Source: Rhizobium sp. 18065 (GTDB lineage Bacteria > Pseudomonadota > Alphaproteobacteria > Rhizobiales > Rhizobiaceae). From it: a stretch of DNA of 64,000 nucleotides. A program made the position numbers and the translations under genes. The notes beneath the pieces were generated by a model. It worked only from the letters and a program-made list of their open reading frames with translations. It made no database searches and was not told where the DNA came from. The stretch covers positions 186,001 through 250,000 of the forward strand of contig NZ_CACSJP010000007.1 of NCBI RefSeq assembly GCF_902706095.1, read 5' to 3'. Below are positions 17,554 to 26,309 of the stretch, piece by piece; within the stretch, counting starts at the first letter, position 1, and the number at the start of each line of letters is the position of its first letter.

Positions 17554-19059
17554 GTGAGCAAGACTGCCTGCATTCTGCTGTCTGCAGACGACAATGTCGC
17601 TGTCACGACCATCGCAATCGAAGCCGGCGAAGTGCTTCCCGGCGGCGCGACCGCGCGCACCAAGATCGACCCTGGCCACAAGGTTGCCGTCCGCGCCATT
17701 CGCAAGGGTGAGCCGGTGGTGAAATACGCCCAGGCCATCGGCCGCGCGACCATCGACATCGCCGCCGGCGATCATGTCCACTCTCACAACCTTGCCTTTG
17801 ACGAGGACCGCCTGTCGGTCACCGGCCTGGCCCAGCCGGAGGCCGCAACCCCGGCTGACAAGGCACGCACCTTCATGGGCTACCGCCGCGCCGATGGCCG
17901 CGCCGCGACCCGCAATTTCGTCGGCATCATCGCCAGCGTCAACTGTTCCACCACGGTCTGTCGGGCCATTGCCGAAGCGGCCAATCGCACCATCCTGCCG
18001 CATTACGACGGCATTGATGGCTTCGTGCCGATCGTCCATGACCAGGGCTGCGGCATGAGTTCGACCGGCGACGGTATGCGCACGCTTCATCGCACGCTGG
18101 CCGGCTACACCCGTCATGTGAATTTCGCCGGCGTGTTGATGGTCGGCCTCGGTTGCGAGGTCAACCAGCTCACCCTGTATGGCCAGAGCGGTGCCGGCGC
18201 CGGAAAACGCCATTTCAACATCCAGGATGCCGGCGGTTCGCGCCGCGCGGTGGAAAATGCCCTCGGCATCCTGCGCGAAATCGCCGCCGAAGTCGGCACT
18301 GCCCGTCGTGAACCCATTTCGGTCAGCGAGATCATCGTCGGCCTGCAATGCGGCGGTTCCGATGGCCTGTCCGGCATCACCGCCAACCCTGCGCTCGGCG
18401 TCGCCGTTGATCTTTTGGCCGGTGCAGGCGGCACCGCTATTCTCTCCGAAACGTCGGAGATCTACGGCGCCGAACATCTTTTGCGCAGCCGATCGGTCAA
18501 TGACGCCGTCGCCGTCAAGCTCGACGGACTGATTTCCTGGTGGGAGGCCTATGTCGCCCAGCACGGCGCTTCGCTCGACAACAACCCGTCCCCAGGCAAC
18601 AAGAAGGGCGGCCTGACCACCATTCTGGAAAAATCGCTCGGTGCCGTGGCCAAGGGCGGCCGCTCGCCGCTGACCGCCATCTATAACTACGCCGAACGCG
18701 TCACCGAACACGGCCTCGTCTTCATGGACACGCCCGGTTACGATCCCGTTTCGGCCACCGGCCAGGTTGCCGGCGGGGCCAATGTCATCGCCTTCACCAC
18801 CGGTCGCGGCAGCTGTTTCGGCAGCCGCCCCGTGCCGTCGATCAAGCTGACCAGCAACACCGCGCTTTACCGTGCGATGGAAGAGGACATGGACATCGAC
18901 TGCGGCGTCATCGCCACCGGCGAGGGCTCGGTATCCGGCCTCGGCCGCGAGATCTTCGACCTGATCATCGACACCGCCTCGGGCCAAAAGACCAAGAGCG
19001 AACTGTTCGGCTACGGCGACAACGAATTCGTGCCTTGGCACCTCGGTGCCACGCTCTGA
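17554..19059 (+). CDS. UxaA/GarD-family sugar-acid dehydratase (altronate dehydratase family)
   Basis: A 501-residue cytoplasmic dehydratase. An N-terminal SAF-type domain (about 1-90) precedes the UxaA catalytic part with Cys motifs HDQGCGMSS, GLGCEVNQL and GLQCGGSDGLSGITANP. Family members are iron-dependent and dehydrate D-altronate, D-galactarate, or in non-phosphorylating deoxy-sugar routes L-fuconate/L-galactonate, to 2-keto-3-deoxy acids. The FucU mutarotase and dehydrogenases in the same cluster point to L-fuconate or L-galactonate here (inference). The GTG start at 17554 follows GGGAGAGAG. It is the first gene of the unit dehydratase - aldo/keto reductase - fucU. Confidence 0.82.
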   Translation: MSKTACILLSADDNVAVTTIAIEAGEVLPGGATARTKIDPGHKVAVRAIRKGEPVVKYAQAIGRATIDIAAGDHVHSHNLAFDEDRLSVTGLAQPEAATPADKARTFMGYRRADGRAATRNFVGIIASVNCSTTVCRAIAEAANRTILPHYDGIDGFVPIVHDQGCGMSSTGDGMRTLHRTLAGYTRHVNFAGVLMVGLGCEVNQLTLYGQSGAGAGKRHFNIQDAGGSRRAVENALGILREIAAEVGTARREPISVSEIIVGLQCGGSDGLSGITANPALGVAVDLLAGAGGTAILSETSEIYGAEHLLRSRSVNDAVAVKLDGLISWWEAYVAQHGASLDNNPSPGNKKGGLTTILEKSLGAVAKGGRSPLTAIYNYAERVTEHGLVFMDTPGYDPVSATGQVAGGANVIAFTTGRGSCFGSRPVPSIKLTSNTALYRAMEEDMDIDCGVIATGEGSVSGLGREIFDLIIDTASGQKTKSELFGYGDNEFVPWHLGATL

Positions 19060-19088
19060 GCGGCAAGAACCAGACGGAAACGAACAGC

Positions 19089-20108
19089 ATGAAGACCAGA
19101 CGCATCGGCAAAACGACCCTGGACGTCACCGAATACAGTTTCGGGACGGCGCCGCTTGGTGGCCTCTATCGACCGTGCCCGCGCGACACTGGCCTGGCCA
19201 CGCTCCAGGCAACCTGGGACCACGGCATCCGCTATTTCGACACCGCGCCTCATTACGGCTTCGGCCAGGCCGAACGTTATGTCGGCGATTTCCTGCGCGA
19301 CAAGCCCGAGGACAGCTATGTCCTCTCCACCAAGGTCGGCCGCCTTCTCGCGCCGGTGCCTCGCGACCAGGTGCCCAATGTCGGCTTCGTCGACGCGCTG
19401 CCGTTCAAGCTGGTCTATGACTACAGCTATGACGGCATCATGCGATCGGTGGATTTCAGCTATGCCCGACTCGGCCTCAACCGCATCGACATGCTCTATG
19501 TCCACGACATCGGCGTCTACACCCACGGCCGCGAGGTCAACGACCGTTATGTGAAGCAGCTGCGCGACGGCGGCTACAAGGCGCTCGACGCGCTCAAATC
19601 TTCCGGCGCCATCAAGGCATTCGGCCTTGGTGTCAACGAAGTGCCGGCCTGCCTGGATATGATGGCCGACATCGATATCGACGTCATCCTGATGGCCGGT
19701 CGCTACTCGCTGCTCGATCGCTCGGCTGTCGAGGAACTGCTGCCGCTCTGCGAAAAACGCGGCACCTCGATCACCGCCGGCGGCGTCTTCAATTCCGGCA
19801 TCCTGGCGACCGGTGCTGTCGCCGGTGCCCATTTCGACTACGCGCCGGCAACCGAGGAGATCCTCACCAAGGTTCGCGCCATGGAAGAGGTGGCGAAAGC
19901 CGCAGGCAAGCCGCTCGCGCAGTATGCGCTCCAGTTCCCGCTGCATCACCCGGCCGTCGCCTCCGTCATCATCGGGACTGCGAAACCGGAGAGCCTGAAC
20001 CGCAACATGGCGCTGACCGCGGAAGAATTGCCCGCCTCCGCCTTCGCGCCGTTCGACCCCTACACCCTCGTTGCTCCGCCGCTCGGCGATGCGCCGGTCC
20101 GCGAATAG
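19089..20108 (+). CDS. Aldo/keto reductase, D-threo-aldose/L-fucose 1-dehydrogenase type
   Basis: A 339-residue NAD(P)-dependent barrel enzyme. The family tetrad is present as D51, Y56 (FDTAPHYGFGQAE), K82 (STKVGR) and H139 (LYVHDIG). The opening YSFGTAPLGGLYRP and the C-terminal HHPAVASVIIGTAKPESL match the branch that oxidises L-fucose, D-arabinose or L-galactose at C1 to the lactone. ATG 19089 is chosen because the family N-terminus MKTRRIGKTTLDV starts there. It lies 29 bases after the dehydratase gene. In the proposed route it produces the lactone that yields the dehydratase substrate. Confidence 0.82.
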   Translation: MKTRRIGKTTLDVTEYSFGTAPLGGLYRPCPRDTGLATLQATWDHGIRYFDTAPHYGFGQAERYVGDFLRDKPEDSYVLSTKVGRLLAPVPRDQVPNVGFVDALPFKLVYDYSYDGIMRSVDFSYARLGLNRIDMLYVHDIGVYTHGREVNDRYVKQLRDGGYKALDALKSSGAIKAFGLGVNEVPACLDMMADIDIDVILMAGRYSLLDRSAVEELLPLCEKRGTSITAGGVFNSGILATGAVAGAHFDYAPATEEILTKVRAMEEVAKAAGKPLAQYALQFPLHHPAVASVIIGTAKPESLNRNMALTAEELPASAFAPFDPYTLVAPPLGDAPVRE

Positions 20109-20118
20109 GAGACTGCAG

Positions 20119-20565
20119 ATGCTGAAAGGTATTCACCCCCTGCTCGGCCCTGACCTGCTTCATGCCATTGCCACCATGGGCCATGGCGACGAAATCGTCA
20201 TCGCCGATGGCAATTTCCCCGCAAGCACGATCGGGCCGCCGGTTGTGCGCGCCGATGGCCTTGGCGCCGTGGCGGTCCTTGAAGCCATCCTCGCGCATAT
20301 GCCGCTCGACCAGTTCGTCGATGAGGCAGCCTGGTACATGCAGATCGTCGGCGATCCCGTCACCGTACCGGAAATCTGCCAGGAGTTCAGCGACATGGTC
20401 CAGCGCCTCAGCGGCGACTTCAAGCTGACGTCGCTCGAGCGCTTCGCCTTTTATGAGCGCGCCGCCAATGCCGCCTTCATCGTCGCCACGACGGAACTCA
20501 GGATCTATGGCAATATCATCCTGAAAAAGGGCGTCGTCTATCCGGAGGAAATCCACCGGGTCTAG
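20119..20565 (+). CDS. fucU: L-fucose mutarotase (RbsD/FucU family)
   Basis: A 148-residue RbsD/FucU protein, which interconverts the anomers of L-fucose or a related sugar so the right form reaches the dehydrogenase. The opening MLKGIHPLLGPDLLHAIATM, the catalytic-region GHGDEIVIADGNFPA and the C-terminal TTELRIYGNIILKKGV are typical of FucU. It starts 10 bases after the aldo/keto reductase gene, with AGGAGA upstream, and is the last gene of that unit. The FucU branch (not RbsD) is suggested by length and by the LGPDLL motif; activity on L-galactose or D-arabinose is also possible. Confidence 0.85.
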   Translation: MLKGIHPLLGPDLLHAIATMGHGDEIVIADGNFPASTIGPPVVRADGLGAVAVLEAILAHMPLDQFVDEAAWYMQIVGDPVTVPEICQEFSDMVQRLSGDFKLTSLERFAFYERAANAAFIVATTELRIYGNIILKKGVVYPEEIHRV

Positions 20566-20689
20566 CCGCAGGTCGGTCCGGGCACGCCTGCCAGAACGCC
20601 TCAAAAACAAGGCATTTGACGCAAAGGGAGCCTGCGTTTTCTGCCTGCTTGATTTCTCCAGAATGCTGGAGTAGCGTGCCTCGGTAAAA

Positions 20690-20711
20690 TGTTTTTTATC
20701 GATAAAAGATC
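20690..20711. promoter_or_regulatory. Operator-like 22-bp site O2 before the CUT2 transporter operon
   Basis: The halves are TGTTTTTTATC (20690-20700) and GATAAAAGATC (20701-20711), with a perfect core palindrome TTTTATCGATAAAA. Aligned without gaps to site O1 it shares TGT, TTnT and the full nine-base run GATAAAAGA at the same offset. It lies 66 bases before the solute-binding-protein gene. The match ties the transporter operon to the same regulator as the dehydratase unit. Confidence 0.6.
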
Positions 20712-20777
20712 GTCTCGGTCGCGTTCTGCGGGAAGATCTCACTGGAGGAACAGGACGCAAATTGAGAGGAGAACCAC

Positions 20778-21764
20778 ATGTCTATTCTGAAGAGCATGAC
20801 GCGCCGCGCCCTGATCGGGGTCGCCGGTGCTGCAATGATGGTATCGGCAATGCCGGCCGCGTCCTTCGCACAGGACGTTACCATCCCGATCATCGTCAAG
20901 GACACCACATCCTTCTACTGGCAGATCGTGCTTGCCGGCGCCCGCGCCGCTGGCAAGGATCTCGGCGTCACCGTGCCGGAACTCGGTGCGCAGTCGGAAT
21001 CCGACATCAACGGCCAGATCAGCATTCTTGAAAACGCCGTCGCCGGCAAGCCGGCTGCCGTCGTCATCTCGCCGACCGAATTCAAGGCGCTCGGCAAGCC
21101 GATCGATGAAGCCGCAAAGTCTGTTCCGATCATCGGCATCGACTCCAGCGCCGACTCCAAGGCCTTTACCTCCTTCTTGACCACCGACAACGTCCAGGGC
21201 GGCCGCATTGCTGCCGACGGTCTTGCCGCAGCCATCAAGGAAGTCACCGGCAAGGAAGAAGGCGAAATCGCCGTGATCACCAGCCTGCCAGGCGTCGGCT
21301 CGCTCGATCAGCGCCATGACGGTTTCATGGAGCAGATCAAGGCCAAGTATCCGGGCCTGACGGTTGTTGCCGACAAATATGCCGATGGCCAGGCGACCAC
21401 CGGTCTCAACATGATGACCGACCTGATCACCGCTAACCCGAACCTTGTCGGTGTCTTCGCCTCCAACCTGATCATGGCGCAGGGCGTTGGCCAGGCAATC
21501 GCTGAAAACAAGCTCGGCGACAAGATCAAGGTCATCGGCTTTGACTCGGACGAAAAGACGGTCGGCTTCCTCAAGGAAGGCGTGCTCGCCGGCCTCGTCG
21601 TGCAGGATCCCTACCGCATGGGTTACGATGGCGTGAAGACCGCCCTTGCCGTCTCCAAGGGCGAAAAGGTCGAAACCTTCGTCGATACCGGCGCCAATCT
21701 GGTGACCAAGGCCAATATGGCCGAGCCGAAGATCGACGCCCTTTTGAACCCGAAGGTCAACTGA
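20778..21764 (+). CDS. CUT2 periplasmic sugar-binding protein (RbsB-like)
   Basis: A 328-residue periplasmic-binding-protein-like I protein for a monosaccharide. The first 31 residues are a signal peptide with an RR pair (MTRRALIGVAG) and a likely cut after SFA before QDVTIPII. The core shows ISPTEFKALGKPI, GIDSSADS, TTDNVQGGRIAADG and VVQDPYRMGYDG, typical of ribose/fucose-type binders. GAGGAGA precedes the ATG at 20778. It is the first gene of the binding protein - ATPase - permease - zinc dehydrogenase unit. L-fucose or L-galactose is the likely ligand from context only. Confidence 0.87.
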   Translation: MSILKSMTRRALIGVAGAAMMVSAMPAASFAQDVTIPIIVKDTTSFYWQIVLAGARAAGKDLGVTVPELGAQSESDINGQISILENAVAGKPAAVVISPTEFKALGKPIDEAAKSVPIIGIDSSADSKAFTSFLTTDNVQGGRIAADGLAAAIKEVTGKEEGEIAVITSLPGVGSLDQRHDGFMEQIKAKYPGLTVVADKYADGQATTGLNMMTDLITANPNLVGVFASNLIMAQGVGQAIAENKLGDKIKVIGFDSDEKTVGFLKEGVLAGLVVQDPYRMGYDGVKTALAVSKGEKVETFVDTGANLVTKANMAEPKIDALLNPKVN

Positions 21765-21776
21765 TCCGAACATCCG

Positions 21777-21800
21777 TCACGCGCGGCTTGCCGCGCGTGA
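21777..21800 (+). repeat. Intercistronic hairpin after the CUT2 binding-protein gene
   Basis: TCACGCGCGG (21777-21786) and CCGCGCGTGA (21791-21800) form a perfect 10-bp stem with a CTTG tetraloop. It lies 12 bases after the stop codon and has no T-run behind it. It is more likely a 3'-end stabiliser or partial attenuator than a full terminator, because the ATPase gene follows 76 bases later. Confidence 0.65.
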
Positions 21801-21876
21801 CATTCATGCAGGGACGGCAGGGCTTTGGGAGAAGGCTGGCCTGCCCTTGAGACAACCGCGATCGCGGGAGGAAACG

Positions 21877-23430
21877 ATGACGGGACTGCACGATCTCAGC
21901 CACAGGCACGACGATACGCCGGAGCTTCTGGAGACGGACCGGATTGAACCGGGAACACCGATCCTGGAGCTTGTCGGCCTGCAGAAGAAATATGGCGCCG
22001 TCGAAGCCCTGAAACCTGCGACCATCAGCTTTTTGGCCGGCGAGATCCACGCCATCGTCGGCGAAAACGGTGCTGGAAAATCCACCCTTATCAAGCTTCT
22101 GACCGGCGTCATCCCCCGTACATCCGGCGAGATCCGCTGGTGCGGCAAGCCCGTGCCGCTGGCCGACCCCAACGAGGCAATCCAGCGCGGCATCAATGCC
22201 GTGCATCAGGAAGTCGTGCTCTGCCCACATCTCTCCGTCGCCGCCAATATGTTTCTCGGCGACGAAATGTCCTCCGGCGGCCTGATGCGCAAGGGCGCCA
22301 TGACCACGGCAGCCCAGAATGTCCTGGACGACCTCGGCTTCAATCTGCCCGCTGGCGAAACGCTGGCCAATCTCACCATCGGCCAACAGCAGCTGGTCGC
22401 CACCGCCCGCGCCGCCATGCGCGGCATCCGTTTCCTCATCTTCGATGAGCCGACGGCCTATCTGACCCGCCAGGAATCGGCCCAGCTCTTCCGCCTGATC
22501 CGCCGCCTGCAATCCGAAGGCGTGACCATCGTTTACATCAGCCACCGCATGGAAGAGGTCTTCGAACTCGCCGACCGCGTCTCGGTCCTGCGCGACGGCA
22601 CTCATGTCGGCACCCGCCTGATCGGCGAGACCAATGATGCCGAACTGATTTCCCTGATGATCAACCGCTCGATCGAGCAGATCTACCACAAGGAAAAGCT
22701 GCCGATCGGCGCCACCATCCTGGAGACGAAAAACCTCAGCGGTCCCGGTTTCAACGATGTGTCGATCACGGTTCACGCCGGCGAGATTGTCGGCCTCTAC
22801 GGCCTGATCGGCGCCGGCCGCAGCGAATTTGCGCTTGGCCTCTATGGCCGCCAGCCCTGTACGGGCGGGGAAGTCTATTGGGACGGCAACAAGGTTACCA
22901 TCAACAGCGAGCGCAAGGCCATGGATCTCGGCATCGCGCTCGCCCCGGAAAGCCGCCGTGACCAGGGCCTTTGCCTCAACCTGCCGATCGGCCTGAACAT
23001 CAATCTTCCGGTCTTCAAGCGACTGAGCCGCGGCCTGACCATCAATCGCAAGCTCGAGACCACCAATGCCGACAAGCAGATCAACGACCTGAAGATCAAG
23101 ACGCCGACCCGCGCGGTCCTCGCGTCCGCCATGTCCGGCGGCAACCAGCAGAAGATCGTCATCGGCAAGTGGCTGAGCCACGGCGCCCGCCTGTTCATCT
23201 TCGACGAGCCGACCGTCGGCGTCGACGTCGGCACCAAGGCGGAAATCTACCGGCTGTTTGGCGAACTGCTGAAACAGGGGGCGGGCATTATCCTGATCTC
23301 TTCCTACCTGCCGGAAGTCTACGAACTCTCTGACCGCCTGCATGTCTTCAGGCAGGGCAGGCTGGTCGCCAGCCATGACTACCGGGCGGCCTCGCATGAG
23401 GACGTACTGACCGAAGCGATCGGCGTGTAA
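21877..23430 (+). CDS. CUT2 sugar ABC transporter ATPase (RbsA-like, two ATPase domains)
   Basis: A 517-residue protein with two fused nucleotide-binding domains, typical of CUT2 sugar importers. The first domain (about 25-265) has GENGAGKST and a signature-like LTIGQQQLVATARA. The second (about 270-510) has the degenerate Walker A region GLIGAGRSEFALG and the signature MSGGNQQKIVIGKWL, followed by IFDEPTVGVDVG. The ATG at 21877 is chosen because GGGAGG lies 5 bases upstream. It powers the permease encoded 63 bases downstream. Confidence 0.9.
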   Translation: MTGLHDLSHRHDDTPELLETDRIEPGTPILELVGLQKKYGAVEALKPATISFLAGEIHAIVGENGAGKSTLIKLLTGVIPRTSGEIRWCGKPVPLADPNEAIQRGINAVHQEVVLCPHLSVAANMFLGDEMSSGGLMRKGAMTTAAQNVLDDLGFNLPAGETLANLTIGQQQLVATARAAMRGIRFLIFDEPTAYLTRQESAQLFRLIRRLQSEGVTIVYISHRMEEVFELADRVSVLRDGTHVGTRLIGETNDAELISLMINRSIEQIYHKEKLPIGATILETKNLSGPGFNDVSITVHAGEIVGLYGLIGAGRSEFALGLYGRQPCTGGEVYWDGNKVTINSERKAMDLGIALAPESRRDQGLCLNLPIGLNINLPVFKRLSRGLTINRKLETTNADKQINDLKIKTPTRAVLASAMSGGNQQKIVIGKWLSHGARLFIFDEPTVGVDVGTKAEIYRLFGELLKQGAGIILISSYLPEVYELSDRLHVFRQGRLVASHDYRAASHEDVLTEAIGV

Positions 23431-23493
23431 ATCCGCTTTCCATCCGGCATTGCCAGACGAACGATACCAAAAAAGACGACAGGGAGAACGACA

Positions 23494-24465
23494 ATGAGCC
23501 TGGACACCACCGAAACGAAGGTTGCACCGAAAAGGGGCATGAGCATCCTTTTCAGCCTGACTCTGCTCGGTCTCCTGCTGTTCCTCTGGTTGCTGCTGGC
23601 CTTCTCGACCAACAGCTTCTGGACGCCCAACAACATCAGCAACCTTCTGCGCCAGGGTGCGATGACGGCCATCCTCGCCGTGGGCCAGACCTTCGTCATC
23701 ATCACCGCCGGCATCGATCTGTCGGTCGGTGCGGTGGTCGGTTTCGCCAGTGTCATTCTCGCCTGGCTGCTCGCCGCCGGGGTACCGCTCTGGATCGCCA
23801 TGGGCATCACCCTGCTCGTTGGCGTCGCGATCGGCATGTTCCATGCTTTCGGCATCGTGCGCATGGGCCTGCCGCCGTTCATCATCACGCTGGCGACACT
23901 GACCTCACTGCGCGGCATCGGCCTGCTGATCACCAATGGCTCGACAATCTCGATCTCGAACGACGCCTTTACAAATTTCGCCCGCGCCGATTTCCTCGGC
24001 GTGCCCAGTCTGTTCTGGATGGTGATCGTTGTCGCCATTCCGGCCTATATCTTCCTGCATCTCAGCCGCTGGGGCCGTTATCTGTTCGCCGTAGGTTCCA
24101 ACAGGGAGGCGGCCCGTCTGTCCGGCGTCAACGTCAACCGGACGATCTATCTCGCCTATATCCTGTCCTCCACCTGTGCTGCCTTCGTCGGCATCCTGCT
24201 CGCCTCGCGCATCGGCATCGGCAACGCCACCCAGGCCGAAGGCTGGGAACTGCAGGCCATCGCCTCATCGGTCATCGGCGGCACCAGCCTGTTCGGCGCG
24301 GTTGGTTCGGTCCAGGGTCCGCTGCTCGGCGCCTTCATTCTGGCAACCATCAACAACGGCGCCAACCTGCTGAACGTCAACTCGTTCTGGCAGCGCATCA
24401 TCACCGGTGCCCTGATCATCCTGATCGTCTATTTCGACCAGTTGCGCCGCCGCGGCAGCCGCTGA
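23494..24465 (+). CDS. CUT2 sugar ABC transporter permease (RbsC-like)
   Basis: A 323-residue inner-membrane protein with 8-10 hydrophobic helices. Marker sequences are TFVIITAGIDLSVGAVVGF, GLPPFIITLATLTSLRGIG and the C-terminal SVIGGTSLFGAVGSVQGPLL, the RbsC/branched-chain permease pattern. It would form a homodimer in the membrane. GGGAGAACG precedes the ATG. It belongs to the same unit as the binding protein and ATPase. Confidence 0.88.
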   Translation: MSLDTTETKVAPKRGMSILFSLTLLGLLLFLWLLLAFSTNSFWTPNNISNLLRQGAMTAILAVGQTFVIITAGIDLSVGAVVGFASVILAWLLAAGVPLWIAMGITLLVGVAIGMFHAFGIVRMGLPPFIITLATLTSLRGIGLLITNGSTISISNDAFTNFARADFLGVPSLFWMVIVVAIPAYIFLHLSRWGRYLFAVGSNREAARLSGVNVNRTIYLAYILSSTCAAFVGILLASRIGIGNATQAEGWELQAIASSVIGGTSLFGAVGSVQGPLLGAFILATINNGANLLNVNSFWQRIITGALIILIVYFDQLRRRGSR

Positions 24466-24540
24466 TCGCCGCAAATCCGGGAGCGGATTTCCCCGCTCCC
24501 GTTTCTATCCAACATGCCGGGTCTGCCGGAGGGAATTGTC

Positions 24541-25575
24541 ATGAAAGCCGCGCTCTGCCTTGAACCGGGTCGCCTCGAAATCGTCGACCGGCCATCGCCG
24601 CAAACGCCAGGCCCGGGCTTTGCCCGCCTTGCGGTCAGCCATGTCGGCATCTGCGGCACGGACTACCACATCTACGAGGGCAAGCACCCCTTCCTCGCCT
24701 ATCCCCGTGTCATGGGACACGAGATCTCGGCGACCGTCATAGAGGCGGGCAAGGGTGTCGACCTGGCGCCGGGCACGGCGGTCATCGTCAACCCCTACAT
24801 CGCTTGCGGCACCTGCATCGCCTGCCGCAAGGGAAAGCCGAATTGCTGCACGGCCATCAGTGTGCTCGGCGTGCATTCCGATGGCGCCATGTGCGAAGAA
24901 ATCATCGTGCCTGCGGGCAATCTGTATCCGGCGGGCGATCTCTCCCTTGAAGCCGCAGCGACGGTGGAGTTCCTCGCCATCGGCGCCCACGCCGTGCGTC
25001 GCGCGGCGATGCCGGCCCCTGGATCCGAGGCGATCCGCGCACTGGTGATCGGTGCCGGCCCGATTGGCCTTGGCGCGGCGATCTTCGCCCGCATCGCCGG
25101 CCAGGAGGTGACCTTGCTCGACACCAGCACCGAACGGTTGTCGATGGCAGCCGAACGCCTGGGCTTTGCCTCGGGCATTCTTGCCGGCGATGGCGCCGGC
25201 GCCGCCGTTGCCGCAAAGACGGGTGGCGACGGCTTCGATGTCGTCTACGACGCCACCGGCTATTGCGGTTCGATGGAAAACGCCTTCGCCTACGTCGCCC
25301 ATGGCGGCAGCCTGGTTTTCGTCAGCGTCGTGAAGGAAGAGATCAGCTTTTCCGACCCGGAATTCCACAAGCGTGAAATGACACTGATCGGCAGTCGCAA
25401 TGCCACGAAGATCGACTTCGACCACGTGCGCGATTGCATTGCCAAGGGTCTGGTGCCGATCGACCAGCTGATCACTCATCGCACCACACTTGCCAAGGTT
25501 TCCGAGGACCTGCCGCGCTGGGCGAGCGAGAAGACAGGGCTGATCAAGGCGATCATCCGCATCGGCGACGCGTAG
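24541..25575 (+). CDS. Zinc-type alcohol/sugar-acid dehydrogenase (MDR family)
   Basis: A 344-residue NAD(P)-dependent medium-chain dehydrogenase. Catalytic zinc ligands are C38 (GICGTDYH) and H60/E61 (MGHE); structural zinc ligands are C89, C92, C95 and C103. The nucleotide fold has VIGAGPIGLGAA. It resembles the L-idonate/galactitol/L-galactonate-5-dehydrogenase group. In the proposed route it could oxidise the sugar, its acid, or 2-keto-3-deoxy-L-fuconate. The ATG at 24541 follows GGAGGG. It closes the transporter unit, 75 bases after the permease. Confidence 0.8.
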   Translation: MKAALCLEPGRLEIVDRPSPQTPGPGFARLAVSHVGICGTDYHIYEGKHPFLAYPRVMGHEISATVIEAGKGVDLAPGTAVIVNPYIACGTCIACRKGKPNCCTAISVLGVHSDGAMCEEIIVPAGNLYPAGDLSLEAAATVEFLAIGAHAVRRAAMPAPGSEAIRALVIGAGPIGLGAAIFARIAGQEVTLLDTSTERLSMAAERLGFASGILAGDGAGAAVAAKTGGDGFDVVYDATGYCGSMENAFAYVAHGGSLVFVSVVKEEISFSDPEFHKREMTLIGSRNATKIDFDHVRDCIAKGLVPIDQLITHRTTLAKVSEDLPRWASEKTGLIKAIIRIGDA

Positions 25576-25596
25576 CGCCGACAAAACCACCTGCAA

Positions 25597-25629
25597 AAAG
25601 GCCGCACCGGCAAAACCGGTACCGCCTTT
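25597..25629. terminator. Bidirectional terminator between convergent genes
   Basis: AAAGGCCGCACCGG (25597-25610) pairs with CCGGTACCGCCTTT (25616-25629) across a CAAAA loop, with one mismatch and one G-U pair. The A-rich left edge and the T-rich right edge make it usable from both strands. It sits 22 bases after the dehydrogenase and 7 bases after the esterase, which point at each other. Confidence 0.75.
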
Positions 25630-25635
25630 CTCGTA

Positions 25636-26241
25636 TCAAGCCTGAAGAAACGTGCTGATGGCCTCGATCTCGCCCTGCGAGATCTCATGCCCTCCGGCAT
25701 GCAGCACGGTCTGGACGATCGCGCCCTGACCTTCGAGATAAGCTGCAAGCGCTTCCGTCAGCGGCAACGGGCAGATCGGATCCCGCTGGCCCGCCGTGAT
25801 CAGCACATGGCGACCTGCAAGACCCGGTTGCGCGGCCGGCGTCCACGGGATCAGCGGATGCATCAGCACGGCCCGATCAAACAGATCGGGCGCCTTGAAC
25901 ATCACCGAAGCCAGGATATTGGCGCCGTTGGAATAACCAAGCGCCTGGAATTGGCGGCCCGGATACCGTTCCTTGTATGCCGCGACAAAGGCGATCATCG
26001 CATCGGTGCGCTTGGCGAGATCGGGCATGTCATAGACGCCCTCCCCCGTGCGACGAAAGAAGCGATTGGCGCCATATTCGGAAACATCTCCGCGTGGCGA
26101 GACAATCCCCGCTTTGGGCTGGATACGGGCGACCAGACCAGGAAACTGGTTCTCGTCGCCGCCGGTGCCGTGAAAGGTGAAGACAACCGGGGCATCGCCC
26201 TCGGGCGCCTGATGAAGATGCTGATAGCTATCGATGGACAT
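25636..26241 (-). CDS. Alpha/beta-hydrolase, carboxylesterase/phospholipase type (MhqD-like)
   Basis: A 201-residue esterase of the YpfH/MhqD group. The nucleophile serine is in ALGYSNGAN, the oxyanion region is FHGTGGDENQF, the acid is in AGQRDPICP, and the histidine is in HAGGHEISQG. It sits 68 bases downstream of a ring-cleaving dioxygenase gene on the same strand. The same pair (mhqD and mhqO relatives) is found in hydroquinone/quinone detoxification in Bacillus. ATG 26241 is chosen over the longer frame because GAGGA lies 7 bases upstream and MSIDSYQHL starts the fold. The substrate is unproven. Confidence 0.78.
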   Translation of the reverse strand: MSIDSYQHLHQAPEGDAPVVFTFHGTGGDENQFPGLVARIQPKAGIVSPRGDVSEYGANRFFRRTGEGVYDMPDLAKRTDAMIAFVAAYKERYPGRQFQALGYSNGANILASVMFKAPDLFDRAVLMHPLIPWTPAAQPGLAGRHVLITAGQRDPICPLPLTEALAAYLEGQGAIVQTVLHAGGHEISQGEIEAISTFLQA

Positions 26242-26309
26242 GGAAGATCCTCGCGCTGGAGAAATGTGGACGTGTGGGTGCCGGCCCCGGTCGGGCCGGC
26301 AAGGGGAAA

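Noticed and set aside
21757..23844. Long minus-strand frame of about 695 codons opposite the CUT2 ATPase
   Set aside because: Asp/Gly/Ala-rich shadow of a real gene with intact Walker motifs on the plus strand; no ribosome site.
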